From assembly GCF_014201805.1 (NCBI RefSeq), contig NZ_JACHFK010000006.1, forward strand, positions 124,001 to 188,000: 64,000 bases of DNA, written 5' to 3'. The notes beneath the pieces are model-generated. The model did not search any database, was not told the DNA's origin, and worked only from the letters and a program-made list of their open reading frames with translations. Shown here one piece after another: positions 53,516-62,956 of the stretch; position 1 is the stretch's first letter; the number at the start of each line of letters is the position of its first letter. Position numbers and translations under genes: made by a program. The stretch comes from Deinococcus metalli. Lineage in GTDB: Bacteria > Deinococcota > Deinococci > Deinococcales > Deinococcaceae.

Positions 53516-56002
53516 ATGACCGACACCCCGAACACCCTCCCTGCGGCCGTGGACATCGACGCGCTGCTCGACCGGCTGACCCTGGAGGAGCAGGTCTCGC
53601 TGCTGGCCGGCGCGGACTTCTGGCGCACCGTGGCGATCCCGCGCGTGGGCATTCCTGCCCTGAAGGTCAGTGACGGTCCCGCCGGCGTACGCGGAGGCGG
53701 CCCGCTGGTCGGCGGCATGAAGACGGCCGCGTACCCCGTGGGCATCGCGCTGGGCAGCACGTGGAACCCGGCGCTGCTGCGCGAAATTGGCGCATCCCTG
53801 GCCCGCGAGGCGCTCGACAAGGGCGCCGGCGTGCTGCTCGCCCCGACCATCAACGTCCTGCGCTCTGCCCTGAACGGCCGCAACTTCGAGAATTACGCGG
53901 AAGACCCGATTCTGACCGGCAAGCTCGCGGTCGCGTACGTGCAGGGATTGCAGGATAGCGGCGTGGCCGCCACGCCCAAGCACTTCGCCGGCAACGAGTC
54001 CGAGTACCAGCGCGGCACGATCTCCAGCAACATCCCGGCGCGCGCCATGCGCGAACTGTACCTGCGGCCCTTCGAGATGGTGGTCAGGGAGGCCCGGCCG
54101 TGGGCGATCATGACCGCGTACAACCGCCTGGACGGCGTGTACTGCTCCGAGAACCCGTGGCTGCTCGAGACCGTGCTGCGCGGCGAGTGGGGCTTTGACG
54201 GCCTGGTCATGAGCGACTGGGGCGGCACCCACTCGGCCGGTGAGAGCGTGCGCGCGGGCCTTGACCTGGAGATGCCGGGGCCGGCGCGGGCGCGGGCCGG
54301 ACTGCTGGAGGAAGCGCAGAACGACCCCGCCACCGCCGCCGCCGTGAGGGAACGCGGCCGCGCGGTGCTGACGCTGGTCGAGCGCACCGGCACCTTTGCC
54401 AGCCCGCGCGACGTGCGCGACAGCGCCGAGCGCGACACCGAGTACCCCGACACCCGCGCCCTGATCCGCCGTGCCGGGGCCGAGGGCATGGTGCTGCTGA
54501 AGAACAGCGGCATCCTGCCCCTCCCGGCGGGCGCGAGCGTGGCCGTGGTTGGCCCGAACGCCGCCACCGCGCAGGTGATGGGCGGCGGCAGCGCCCAGAT
54601 GAACGCGCACCGCCGGGTGTCCCCGCTCGAGGGCCTGCGCGAGGCCCAGGGTGCCGGGGCCGTCAGCACCGCCGTCGGCTGCGACAACGACAAGTACCTG
54701 CCGGTGCCGACGGTGCCGGTGCACATCGAGTACCGCGCCCAGGCCGGTGGCGATGTCACTGCCCGCGAGGACAAGCCCCAGGCGGAGGTGATGTGGTTCG
54801 CGTACCCGGGGGGCATCGACCCCACCGCGTTCCACGGCACCCTGACCCTGAGCGTGCACGCCCCGCAGGCCGGCGAGTACGAGTTCAGCCTCGCCAGCGC
54901 GGGCCTGAGTCGCCTGCGCGTGGACGGCGAGCCCCTGGTGGACAACTGGAGCGCGTGGCAGCCGGGCGACACGTACTTCGGCTTTGGCTCGGACGAGGTG
55001 CGCGGCCGCCGGACGCTGGAGGCCGGCGCGCACACGGTCGAGGTCGAGTTCGTGCCGAACACCTTCGAGAACGGCATCGCGGGCTTCAACGCGGTGCGGA
55101 TCGGCTTCCGCGCCGAGCCCGAGCAGGGCAGCGTGGCGCAGGCGGCGGCGGTGGCCGCGCAGGCAGACTACGCCGTGGTGTGCATCGGCACGAACGGCGA
55201 CTGGGAGACCGAGGGCGTGGACCGCTGGGGCCTCGACCTGCCGGGCCGCCAGAACGAGCTGGTGGGCGCCGTGCTGGCGGCCAACCCGAACACCGTGGTG
55301 GTGCTCCAGACCGGCGGACCGGTCACGATGCCGTGGCTGGAGCGCGTCCCGGCGGTGGTGCAGGCGTGGTTCCCCGGTCAGGAGGCCGGGCACGCGATCG
55401 CCGACGTGCTGTACGGGCGCGCGGAGCCCGGCGGGAGGTTGCCGCAGACCTTCATCGCGTCCCTCAAGGACGATCCCACGCACCCCCTGAATCCGGACGT
55501 GCAGTACCCGGGCGAAGGCGGCCGCGTGGAGTACCACGAGGGCCTGTCCACCGGCTACCGGCACGTCGACCGCTCAGGGATCACCCCGCTGTTCCCCTTC
55601 GGCTTCGGCCTGAGCTACACCACCTTCGAGGTGTCGAACCTGCAACTCAGCGCCGCCACCGTCGGGGCGGGGGAGACCGTGACCGCGCGCGTGCAGGTGA
55701 AGAACACCGGCCAGCGCGCGGGCAGCACGGTCGTGCAGCTGTACGTCCGTGACCGGGACAGCCGCCTCGAGCGGCCGGACAAGGAACTCAAGGCCTTCGC
55801 CAAGGTTCACCTCGCTCCCGGCCAGATCGAGACCGTCACCCTGCCCGTCGGCATGCGCGACCTCGCGTATTACGACGACGCCGCCCGCGCGTGGGTCGCC
55901 GAGGCCGGCGATTTCGACGTGCTGGTCGGGCAGAGCAGTCTGGACCTGCCCCACACCCTCCGCCTCTCGCTCAGCACCGACTGGAAGGAAGCCACGTCAT
56001 GA
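53516..56002 (+). CDS. GH3 beta-glucosidase with PA14 domain
   Basis: The 828-residue enzyme starts with the GH3 barrel (KVSDGPAGVRGGGP, PTINVLRSALNGRNFENYAED, KHFAGNESEYQRG), with the nucleophile Asp234 in GLVMSDWGGTH. The GH3 C-terminal domain follows (VLLKNSGILPLP, VVQAWFPGQEAGHAIADVLYG), interrupted by a PA14 insert (about 395-545). A fibronectin-III-like domain ends it (FGFGLSYTTFEV). There is no signal peptide, so it acts in the cytoplasm on glycosides brought in by the adjacent importer. Its stop overlaps the next ATG (ATGA). Confidence 0.93.
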   Translation: MTDTPNTLPAAVDIDALLDRLTLEEQVSLLAGADFWRTVAIPRVGIPALKVSDGPAGVRGGGPLVGGMKTAAYPVGIALGSTWNPALLREIGASLAREALDKGAGVLLAPTINVLRSALNGRNFENYAEDPILTGKLAVAYVQGLQDSGVAATPKHFAGNESEYQRGTISSNIPARAMRELYLRPFEMVVREARPWAIMTAYNRLDGVYCSENPWLLETVLRGEWGFDGLVMSDWGGTHSAGESVRAGLDLEMPGPARARAGLLEEAQNDPATAAAVRERGRAVLTLVERTGTFASPRDVRDSAERDTEYPDTRALIRRAGAEGMVLLKNSGILPLPAGASVAVVGPNAATAQVMGGGSAQMNAHRRVSPLEGLREAQGAGAVSTAVGCDNDKYLPVPTVPVHIEYRAQAGGDVTAREDKPQAEVMWFAYPGGIDPTAFHGTLTLSVHAPQAGEYEFSLASAGLSRLRVDGEPLVDNWSAWQPGDTYFGFGSDEVRGRRTLEAGAHTVEVEFVPNTFENGIAGFNAVRIGFRAEPEQGSVAQAAAVAAQADYAVVCIGTNGDWETEGVDRWGLDLPGRQNELVGAVLAANPNTVVVLQTGGPVTMPWLERVPAVVQAWFPGQEAGHAIADVLYGRAEPGGRLPQTFIASLKDDPTHPLNPDVQYPGEGGRVEYHEGLSTGYRHVDRSGITPLFPFGFGLSYTTFEVSNLQLSAATVGAGETVTARVQVKNTGQRAGSTVVQLYVRDRDSRLERPDKELKAFAKVHLAPGQIETVTLPVGMRDLAYYDDAARAWVAEAGDFDVLVGQSSLDLPHTLRLSLSTDWKEATS

Positions 56003-56796
56003 CAGGAACCCTCTCCGTTCAGCTCTACACCTTCCGCGACGCCTACGCCGCCGATGCGGCGGGCACCATCGCCCGCATCGCCGGGCTGGGCTTCAGGTAC
56101 ATCGAGCCCTTCGGCATCGGCAACCACGGCCTGAGCAACGCCGACAAGGTGGGCAAGGCGCAGGAACTGCGCGCGCTGCTCGACGCCAACGGCCTCCAGG
56201 CACCCACCGCGCACACCGCCGCCCCGATGGGCCCGAACGCCGAGGCCGTGCTGGACGCGATTCAGGCGCTGGGCACCACCCTGCCGGTGATCTCCTGGCC
56301 CGGCGAGGTACCGGGCTTCGAGCGCGACGTGATGGACACCAGGGACGGCACGGAGCGCTTCGCGGACGCGCTGAGCGAGGCGTCGCGCCACGCCCAGACG
56401 CGCGGCCTGAGCCTGGGCTACCACAACCACTGGTGGGAGTGGTCGCAGTTCGGCGGCCAGTACGCCTACGACCTGCTGCTCGAGCGCCTCGACCCCGCGG
56501 TGTTCCTCGAGATCGACACGTACTGGGCGCACACCGGCGGCCAGGACATGCCCGCCCTGATCCGGCGGCTGGGAGACCGGGTCAAGGCCCTGCACCTCAA
56601 GGACGGCCCCGCCACGCCCGAGGCCGACCAGACCCCGCTGGGCACCGGGAAGGTCGATTACGCCGCGGCCGTTCACGCCGCTCCGTCCGCCCGCTGGCAC
56701 GTGCTGGAAATGGACCGCACGGCCGGCGACGTCTTCGCCGAGGTGGGCCACAGCGCCCAGCGCCTCATTCAGGAGGGACTCTCGACATGGGAATGA
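55999..56796 (+). CDS. Xylose-isomerase-like TIM-barrel protein (sugar isomerase/epimerase)
   Basis: The 265-residue AP_endonuc_2 / IolE-type barrel has SVQLYTFRDAYAADAAGTIA, GFRYIEPFGIGNHG, LGYHNHWWEW, FLEIDTYWAHTGG and KALHLKDGPATPE, including the Glu/Asp/His metal ligands. Such enzymes isomerise, epimerise or dehydrate sugars and keto-sugars. It overlaps the GH3 gene by 4 nt and the following oxidoreductase by 10 nt, placing it in glycoside breakdown. The exact reaction is not readable. Confidence 0.85.
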   Translation: MTGTLSVQLYTFRDAYAADAAGTIARIAGLGFRYIEPFGIGNHGLSNADKVGKAQELRALLDANGLQAPTAHTAAPMGPNAEAVLDAIQALGTTLPVISWPGEVPGFERDVMDTRDGTERFADALSEASRHAQTRGLSLGYHNHWWEWSQFGGQYAYDLLLERLDPAVFLEIDTYWAHTGGQDMPALIRRLGDRVKALHLKDGPATPEADQTPLGTGKVDYAAAVHAAPSARWHVLEMDRTAGDVFAEVGHSAQRLIQEGLSTWE

Positions 56797-57905
56797 CGAA
56801 CGCATCGCAGGTCATCGGCATCATCGGTACCGGGAATATCAGCGCCGCTTACCTGAAGATCGCCCGTGACCTGGGCCTGTTCCGCGTGAAAGCGGTTTCG
56901 GACATGGACACGGAGCGCGCCGCCGCAGTCGCCGCCGAGTACGGCGTGCAGGCCATGACCCTGGAGGACATGCTGGCCGACCCGGAAATCGTCGCGGTGG
57001 TGAACCTCACGCCGCCCGGCGCGCACGCCGACGTGTCGCTGGCCGCGCTGAATGCCGGCAAGCACGTGTACTCCGAAAAACCCCTGGCCGTCGAGCGCGA
57101 GGACGGGCAGAAGATCATGGATCTCGCCCGCGAGAAGGGCCTGCGCGTGGGCTGCGCGCCGGACACCGTGCTCGGCGCGGGCATACAGACTGCCCGCGAG
57201 GTGCTCGACGCCGGGCGCATCGGGCGGCCCGTCTCTGCGACCGCGTTCATGATGAGCAGCGGCCCGGAGTCGTGGCACCCGAACCCGGACTTCTTCTACC
57301 AGCGCGGCGCCGGCCCGCTGTTCGACATGGGGCCGTACTACCTGACCGCCCTGGTCACGCTGCTGGGCGGCGTGCAGAAGGTCAGCGCGACCACCACCAA
57401 GGCCTTCGAGCAGCGTCCGATCACCAGCCAGCCGCGCGCCGGCGAGTTCATCACCGTGAACACCCCCACGCACGTCGCCGCAAACCTGACGCTGGACGGC
57501 GGCGCGGTCGCCACCCTGATCACGTCCTTCGACGTGCCCGCCAGCGACGTGCCGCGCATCGAGATCCACGGCACCGAGGGCACCCTGAGCGTGCCGGACC
57601 CGAACACCTTCGGCGGCCCCCTCAAGATCCGCCTGAAGGGCGACAAGGAGTGGACCGAGATTCCCCTCACGCGGCCCTTCGCGGACAACTCGCGCGGCAT
57701 CGGCCTGGCCGACATGCTGAGCGCCAACGCGGCGGGCGGCGCGCACCGGGCCAGCGGCGACCTGGCGTTCCACGTGCTGGATGTCATGCACACCATCCTC
57801 GAATCCGCCGAGGCCGAGCGCACCCTGACGCCCCGCACCCGCGTGGAGCGCCCCGCCGCGCTGGACGTCCAGCCCGCATGGTTCACCACGTCCCAGCCGG
57901 CGTGA
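56787..57905 (+). CDS. Gfo/Idh/MocA-family oxidoreductase 1
   Basis: The 372-residue product has an N-terminal Rossmann fold (VIGIIGTGNISAAYLKIA), the family motif HVYSEKPLAVERE with the catalytic Lys of E-K-P, and a C-terminal alpha/beta domain (GPLFDMGPYYLTALVTLLGG, with Asp/His-type active-site residues). It oxidises or reduces a sugar with NAD(P). The ATG at 56787 has GGAGG 10 nt upstream. It is the last gene of the GH3 unit; a hairpin follows. Confidence 0.88.
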   Translation: MGMTNASQVIGIIGTGNISAAYLKIARDLGLFRVKAVSDMDTERAAAVAAEYGVQAMTLEDMLADPEIVAVVNLTPPGAHADVSLAALNAGKHVYSEKPLAVEREDGQKIMDLAREKGLRVGCAPDTVLGAGIQTAREVLDAGRIGRPVSATAFMMSSGPESWHPNPDFFYQRGAGPLFDMGPYYLTALVTLLGGVQKVSATTTKAFEQRPITSQPRAGEFITVNTPTHVAANLTLDGGAVATLITSFDVPASDVPRIEIHGTEGTLSVPDPNTFGGPLKIRLKGDKEWTEIPLTRPFADNSRGIGLADMLSANAAGGAHRASGDLAFHVLDVMHTILESAEAERTLTPRTRVERPAALDVQPAWFTTSQPA

Positions 57906-57926
57906 GCCCTCAGGGGCACTGACGTG

Positions 57927-57949
57927 ACCGGGGGGTTCTGCTCCCCGGT
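57927..57949 (+). terminator. Stem-loop after oxidoreductase 1
   Basis: ACCGGGG (57927-57933) pairs with CCCCGGT (57943-57949), followed by TTTA, which merges into the TATCCT -10 (57951-57956) of the next unit. Confidence 0.5.
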
Positions 57950-57994
57950 TTATCCTGAGCTCCGCCACACGCTTCATTCCCAGGAGGTTTCCCC

Positions 57995-59002
57995 ATGCCC
58001 CGTCCCGTCACCCTGTTCACCGGCCAGTGGGCCGACCTGCCGCTCGCCGAACTCGCGCCCCTGGCGAAGAAGATGGGCTACGACGGCCTGGAACTCGCCT
58101 GCTGGGGCGACCACTTCGACGTGCAGGCCGCGCTGAAAGACGACGACTACGTGAAGCAGAAGCGCGAGCTGCTCGACTCGCACGGCCTGCAGTGCCTCGC
58201 GATCAGCAACCACCTCGTCGGGCAGGCCGTGTGCGACAACATCGACGCGCGCCACAAGTCCATCGTGCCCGCGCACGTGTGGGGCGATGGCGATCCCGAG
58301 GGCGTGCGCACGCGCGCCGCGCAGGAGATCATCGACACCGGGCACGCCGCCGCGAAGTTCGGCGTGAAGACCGTCAACGGTTTCACCGGGTCCAGCGTGT
58401 GGCACAGCATCTACGCCTTCCCGCCGACCGATCAGGCGTACTGGACTGCCGGCTTCGAGGACTTCGCGCGGCGCTGGACGCCCATCCTCGACTCGTTCGA
58501 CGCGGACGACATCAACTTCGCGCTGGAAGTCCACCCCACCGAGATCGCCTTCGACCTCGCCACGTCGCAGCGCGCCATCGACGCCGTGGGCGGCCACAGG
58601 CGCTTCGGCTTCAACTACGACCCCAGCCACCTGGGCTACCAGCACGTCGACTACGTGCGCTTCATCCGCACCTTCGCCGACCGGATCTTCCACGTGCACA
58701 TGAAGGACGTGTGGTGGGGCCACGGCAGCGGCGAGGTGGGCGTGTTCGGCGGTCACACCGACTTCGGGGACGCCCGGCGCTACTGGGACTTCCGCTCGGT
58801 CGGGCGCGGCGACATCAAGTTCGAGGACGTGATCGTGGCTCTGAACGACATTGGCTACGCCGGCCCGCTGAGCGTGGAGTGGGAGGACTCGCGTATGGAC
58901 CGCGTGCACGGCGCGACCGAGAGCGCCGCGTACGTGCGCCGGCTGGACTTCCCCGGCTCGAACGTGGCCTTCGATGCCGCCTTCGCCAAGGACAAGCAGT
59001 GA
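57995..59002 (+). CDS. Sugar phosphate isomerase/epimerase-like TIM-barrel protein
   Basis: The 335-residue AP_endonuc_2-type barrel has [48 protein letters not shown] (Glu ligand), [16 protein letters not shown] (Asp/His) and [12 protein letters not shown]. It is clearly different from the barrel encoded at 55999. AGGAGG lies 7 nt before the ATG, and TATCCT at 57951-57956 is its probable -10. Its stop overlaps the GTG of the second oxidoreductase (GTGA). A role in sugar or cyclitol catabolism is inferred. Confidence 0.87.
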   Translation: MPRPVTLFTGQWADLPLAELAPLAKKMGYDGLELACWGDHFDVQAALKDDDYVKQKRELLDSHGLQCLAISNHLVGQAVCDNIDARHKSIVPAHVWGDGDPEGVRTRAAQEIIDTGHAAAKFGVKTVNGFTGSSVWHSIYAFPPTDQAYWTAGFEDFARRWTPILDSFDADDINFALEVHPTEIAFDLATSQRAIDAVGGHRRFGFNYDPSHLGYQHVDYVRFIRTFADRIFHVHMKDVWWGHGSGEVGVFGGHTDFGDARRYWDFRSVGRGDIKFEDVIVALNDIGYAGPLSVEWEDSRMDRVHGATESAAYVRRLDFPGSNVAFDAAFAKDKQ

Positions 59003-60168
59003 CCCGCCCGCTGAAGCTCGGCATGGTCGGCGGCGGGCAGGGCGCCTTCATCGGCGCGGTGCACCGCACGGCCGCCCGCCTGGACGGACACTACGAGCTG
59101 GTGGCCGGAGCGCTCTCCAGCACGCCGGACAAGGCCCTGGCGTCCGGCCGGGCGCTGGGCCTGCCGGAGGACCGCACGTACCCGAGCTGGGAAGCCATGC
59201 TGGACGCCGAACTCGCCCGGCCGGAGGGTGAGCGCATCGACGCGGTGAGCATCGTGACGCCCAACCACATGCACTACCCGGTGGCGCGGGCCTTCGCGGC
59301 GGCCGGCATCCACGTCATCTGCGACAAGCCGCTGGTGCACACCAGCGAGCAGGCGAACGACCTGCTGGCTGTGGTCAGGGAGTCGGGCGTGGTCTTCGCG
59401 GTCACGTACAACTACACCGGCTACCCCCTGATCCGCCACGCCCGCGACATGATCCGCGCCGGCACGCTGGGCGAGATCCGCAAGGTGATCGTCGAGTACC
59501 ACCAGGGCTGGCTCGCCACCAACCTCGAGGCGCAGGACTCCAAGCAGGCCGACTGGCGCACGGACCCGGCCCGCAGCGGCATGGCCGGCGCGGTGGGCGA
59601 CATCGGCTCGCACGCCGAGAACCTCGCGGCCACCGTGACCGGTCTGGAGCTGGAGGCCATCTGCGCGGACCTGACGACCTTCGTGCCGGGCCGCCGCCTG
59701 GACGACGACGGCAGCGTGCTGCTGCGCTTCGCGGGCGGCGCGCGCGGCGTGCTGATGTGCTCGCAGGTCGAGGTGGGCGAGGAGAACGACCTGAGGTTGC
59801 GCGTGTACGGCACCCAGGGCGGCCTGAGCTGGAGCCAGGAGAACCCCAACCGCATGGAGTACACGCCTCTGGACGGCCCACGGCAGGTGCTGACGCGTGG
59901 GCAGGGCTACCTGAGCCCCGCCGCTCAGGCCGCCACGCGCATTCCCAGCGGCCACCCCGAGGCGTTCCTGGAGGCCTTCGCCAACGTGTACACCGGCGCC
60001 GCCGAGGCGATCCTCGCTGGGCAGGAGGGCCGCGATCCCGATCCGCTGGTCGCCATCTACCCCACGCTGGAGGACGGCGCACGCGGCGTGCACTTCATCG
60101 AGAAGACCGTGGAGAGTTCGCACAGCGACCGCAAATGGACCGACGCCCGCTGGAGCGCGCCGGACTGA
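58999..60168 (+). CDS. Gfo/Idh/MocA-family oxidoreductase 2
   Basis: The 389-residue product has an N-terminal Rossmann motif [35 protein letters not shown], the [11 protein letters not shown] motif (Lys of D-K-P), then [19 protein letters not shown] and [19 protein letters not shown]. It belongs to a branch often encoded beside AP_endonuc_2 barrels, as here with a 4-nt overlap. Its sequence differs from oxidoreductase 1, suggesting a second step or substrate. The start is the GTG at 58999. Confidence 0.88.
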   Translation: MTRPLKLGMVGGGQGAFIGAVHRTAARLDGHYELVAGALSSTPDKALASGRALGLPEDRTYPSWEAMLDAELARPEGERIDAVSIVTPNHMHYPVARAFAAAGIHVICDKPLVHTSEQANDLLAVVRESGVVFAVTYNYTGYPLIRHARDMIRAGTLGEIRKVIVEYHQGWLATNLEAQDSKQADWRTDPARSGMAGAVGDIGSHAENLAATVTGLELEAICADLTTFVPGRRLDDDGSVLLRFAGGARGVLMCSQVEVGEENDLRLRVYGTQGGLSWSQENPNRMEYTPLDGPRQVLTRGQGYLSPAAQAATRIPSGHPEAFLEAFANVYTGAAEAILAGQEGRDPDPLVAIYPTLEDGARGVHFIEKTVESSHSDRKWTDARWSAPD

Positions 60169-60315
60169 CCACAGCGGTCCACCGTGCCCGCATCCCCGTC
60201 CTCTGTGCAGGGCGGGGACGTTCCACTCCGTGGGTCGCCGCTACAGTCTGGAGGTGCGTTTCCATCCACGGACAGCCTGGACCGGCCGGCCATCTGGACG
60301 CCGGAGGCGTTCCCG

Positions 60316-60894
60316 GTGAACCTGCGCGTGTGGCTCGCGGGGCTCGATCCGGCCGTGCTGGACGTCTCGACCTTTGGCCTGCTCGCCCTGGAGGGCGCCG
60401 GGATTCCGGGCATTCCCGGCGTGGTGCCGATGCTCGCGCAGGTGGCGGCCATCGACGCGGGGCGCACCACGCTCGGCGCGGCGATCGCGTGGGGGGTCGC
60501 GGGCAACTGGCTGGGCAGCCTCCTGGGCTACGCCGTGAGCCGCTGGGGCGGGCGCTGGCTGCCGGCCGGCTGGCGCGAGCGGCTGGCCGGAGAGCGCGCC
60601 ACCACCCTGCTCGCCCGCTACGGGGCGCCGCTGATCGTGGTCAGCCGCACCATCGGCAGCCTGCGCACGCCGATGACGCTGGTCGCGGGCAGCAGCGGCT
60701 ATCCGCTGGGCCGGTACGCGCTGCTCAGCTTCTTGGGCGCGCTGCTGCACGTGGGCGTGTGGCAGACGCTGCTGTGGAAGGCCGGGCCGGCCATCCTGCC
60801 GCAGATGGAACGCTGGGGCCGCGAGATCCTGATCGGGGCGGCCGTGGTGATCGTGCTGCTGGTGCTCGTCCGACGCTGGACACGGCCGGCGTAG
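60316..60894 (+). CDS. DedA-family membrane protein
   Basis: The 192-residue SNARE-associated/DedA protein has LALEGAGIPGIPGVVPMLAQ, GVAGNWLGSLLGYAVSRWGG, RYGAPLIVVSRTIGSLRTPM (the conserved Arg-rich helix) and LLHVGVWQTLLWKAGP. DedA proteins flip lipid carriers or support proton-dependent envelope functions. The start is the GTG at 60316 with GGAGG 8 nt upstream; TACAGT at 60242-60247 may be its -10. It converges on the racemase gene with one base between the stops. Confidence 0.85.
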   Translation: MNLRVWLAGLDPAVLDVSTFGLLALEGAGIPGIPGVVPMLAQVAAIDAGRTTLGAAIAWGVAGNWLGSLLGYAVSRWGGRWLPAGWRERLAGERATTLLARYGAPLIVVSRTIGSLRTPMTLVAGSSGYPLGRYALLSFLGALLHVGVWQTLLWKAGPAILPQMERWGREILIGAAVVIVLLVLVRRWTRPA

Positions 60895-60895
60895 G

Positions 60896-61594
60896 TCACG
60901 CGCTGTCCAGCATCCAGCGCGCCGCGTCCTCCACGTGGATGCGCGTGGTGTCGAACACCGGCACCGACGTGTCGGCCGCGCCGACCAGCAGCGTGATCTC
61001 CGTGCAGCCCAGGATGATGGCCTGCGCGCCCCGCGCCACCAAGCCGGCCATGATCCGCCGGTACGCCCCTCGCGAGTCGTCCAGGATCACGTTCCGGCAC
61101 AGTTCGTCGAAGATGATGCGGTGGATCTCGGCCCGCTCGTCTGCGCCAGGCACGATCACGTCCAGGCCGTACTTCCCGGCCAGGCGACCGGTGTAGAAGT
61201 CCTGTTCCATGGTGAAGGCGGTCGCCAGCAGGCCCACGCGGGTCACGCCCGCCGCGCGCAGGCGCTCGCCCGTGGCGTCGGCGATGTGCAGCAGCGGGAT
61301 CGTCACGGCGTCCTGAACGGCGTCCGCGACCTTGTGCATGGTGTTCGTGGCGATCAGCAGCGCGCCGGCCCCGGCCTGTTCCAGACCCCGCGCCGCATCG
61401 GCCAGCAGCGCGCCGGCCGCGTCCCACTCGCCGCTGCGCTGGAGCGCCGCGATCTCCGCGAAGTCCACGGAATGGATCAGCACCCGCGCCGAATGCAGGC
61501 CGCCCTGACCGCGCGCCACGTCCTCGTTCAGCAGGCGGTAGTACTCCGCCGTGCTCGTCCAGCTCATGCCGCCAATGATGCCGAGAAGCTTCAT
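60896..61594 (-). CDS. Aspartate/glutamate racemase family protein
   Basis: The 232-residue product starts KLLGIIGGMSWTSTAEYYRL. The first catalytic region is LIATNTMHKVAD, with Thr where many racemases have Cys; the second is IILGCTEITLLV with its Cys. The Thr/Cys pairing is known in the YgeA-type L-Asp/Glu racemase branch. It overlaps the upstream phosphatase-like gene by 4 nt and ends a five-gene operon. Confidence 0.87.
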   Translation of the reverse strand: MKLLGIIGGMSWTSTAEYYRLLNEDVARGQGGLHSARVLIHSVDFAEIAALQRSGEWDAAGALLADAARGLEQAGAGALLIATNTMHKVADAVQDAVTIPLLHIADATGERLRAAGVTRVGLLATAFTMEQDFYTGRLAGKYGLDVIVPGADERAEIHRIIFDELCRNVILDDSRGAYRRIMAGLVARGAQAIILGCTEITLLVGAADTSVPVFDTTRIHVEDAARWMLDSA

Positions 61595-61947
61595 GCGTCC
61601 ATTCTGGGTGTCACGCCGTCCAGGCGCCACGGCACCAGGCGTTCCAGGAGCGCCACCAGTGCCGCGTCCATGAATTCGTAGTCGTCGGGAATGCCCAGCG
61701 TCACAAGCCGCTCGTCCGGCAGCGCCCCGCGGAACTGCTGGCGCAGCACGTCCCGGTGCCGTTTCTCCATGCACACGGCCACGTCCGCCCACTCCAGCAG
61801 GTCGCGGCTGACCGGCGTGATCGCGTCGCGGTTCGTGCCGGCCGACGTGACTTCCCAGCCGTCCATGGTGCGGAAGACCGCCTCGGCGGTGGGGCTGCGC
61901 AGCTTGTTCTGGGCGCACACGAACACGACCCGCAGCGGCCGCGTCAC
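61591..61947 (-). CDS. Low-molecular-weight tyrosine-phosphatase-like protein
   Basis: The 118-residue protein begins RPLRVVFVCAQNKLRSPTAE, a C-x5-R-S P-loop of the LMW phosphatase/arsenate reductase fold, and carries a late acid motif TLGIPDDYEFMD. It is shorter than classical LMW-PTPs, matching a small bacterial branch. The GTG at 61947 overlaps the stop of the phosphoesterase gene (GTGA); an earlier GTG at 61971 is possible. The substrate is unknown. Confidence 0.82.
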   Translation of the reverse strand: MTRPLRVVFVCAQNKLRSPTAEAVFRTMDGWEVTSAGTNRDAITPVSRDLLEWADVAVCMEKRHRDVLRQQFRGALPDERLVTLGIPDDYEFMDAALVALLERLVPWRLDGVTPRMDA

Positions 61948-62666
61948 GGTTCCCGCCCCGTAGTAAGCCACGCCGCCTCGTGCTCCGCGAGGTCAGCCGG
62001 GCCGTGCGCTCTCGTCCACGCGGCCGCCGCCGCCACTTCGTACGGCGTGCGGCGGAACTCCACGCTCCACGCGCCGCCCTGCCGGGTCAGGAGCACCCAG
62101 CGGGCCAGCGGCAGGCCGTCTTTCTGGCGCGACACTGGCCCGGCATTCACGACCGTGACGCCATCCACCACCGCCAGCATCTCGTGGTGGGTGTGTCCCA
62201 CGATGCACACGCGCCCGCCGCTGTCGAAGGTGAAGCCATCCAGGCGCTCGCGCATCTCCGCGAAGTGGGCCGGGCGGGTGTGGCCGTCGGCCTCGGTCAG
62301 CATCAGGTCTTCCCACGGGCTGCGTGGGCTGCCGTGCGCGGCCCGCACCTCGCCGTCCGCGATGTCCACGACGGTCGGCAGGGCCGCCAGCGTGCCCGGC
62401 ACGTCCGGAGGCAGCTGCGAGCGCACCCACGACACCATCGCCTCCTTGCCGCCGCGCATGCCGGCCACGCGCTCGTCCGTGTTGCCCCGCACCGAGGGCG
62501 GCGCGAACTCGGCCTGGATGGCCCATGCGCCGGCGGGGTCCGCCGCGCCCCACGCCGTATCGCCCAGATTCAGCACCGAGTCCGGCGTCTGCGCCCGGAT
62601 GGCGTCCCGCACCGCCCGCATGGCGAAGGCATTGCCGTGCACGTCTCCGAACACCGCGATCCTCAC
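61944..62666 (-). CDS. Metallophosphoesterase (calcineurin-like)
   Basis: The 240-residue protein has the phosphoesterase metal motifs in order: RIAVFGDVHGNAFAM (D-x-H), SVLNLGDTAWG (GD), SVRGNTDERV (GN-D form), AAHGSP and CIVGHTHHEM (GH-x-H). It resembles YfcE-like phosphodiesterases. The GTG at 62666 overlaps the stop of the ABM gene. The substrate is unknown. Confidence 0.88.
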   Translation of the reverse strand: MRIAVFGDVHGNAFAMRAVRDAIRAQTPDSVLNLGDTAWGAADPAGAWAIQAEFAPPSVRGNTDERVAGMRGGKEAMVSWVRSQLPPDVPGTLAALPTVVDIADGEVRAAHGSPRSPWEDLMLTEADGHTRPAHFAEMRERLDGFTFDSGGRVCIVGHTHHEMLAVVDGVTVVNAGPVSRQKDGLPLARWVLLTRQGGAWSVEFRRTPYEVAAAAAWTRAHGPADLAEHEAAWLTTGREP

Positions 62667-62956
62667 GGCAGCACCTTCGTGAAGTGCTCGACGGTCGGGA
62701 AGGGGTCGTAGAAATGGTGCAGCAGCGTTCTCCACTCCTGATACTGCGCGCTGCCCCGGAACCCCACGGCGTGATCCTCCAGGGTGTTCCACCACACCAG
62801 CAGCGCGTACTTGTGGTCGTCCTCCGAGCAGTGCTGGAGCTCGTGCTGCACGTACCCCTTCATGCTGGCGATGATGGTCTGGGCCTGCGCGAAGGCGGCC
62901 TCGAAGGCGGCCGTCTGGCCAGGACGAATCTGGAGCATGGCGATTTCGAGAATCAA
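62663..62956 (-). CDS. ABM-domain protein (antibiotic biosynthesis monooxygenase-like)
   Basis: The 97-residue ferredoxin-like ABM domain starts ILEIAMLQIRPGQTAAFEAA, with GYVQHELQHCSEDDHKYALL and WNTLEDHAVGFRGS. The start is most likely the TTG at 62956: GGGAGG lies 4 nt upstream, and it overlaps the previous stop as TTGA, matching the overlaps elsewhere in this operon. An ATG 18 nt later would remove the first strand. Function beyond the fold is unknown. Confidence 0.82.
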   Translation of the reverse strand: MILEIAMLQIRPGQTAAFEAAFAQAQTIIASMKGYVQHELQHCSEDDHKYALLVWWNTLEDHAVGFRGSAQYQEWRTLLHHFYDPFPTVEHFTKVLP

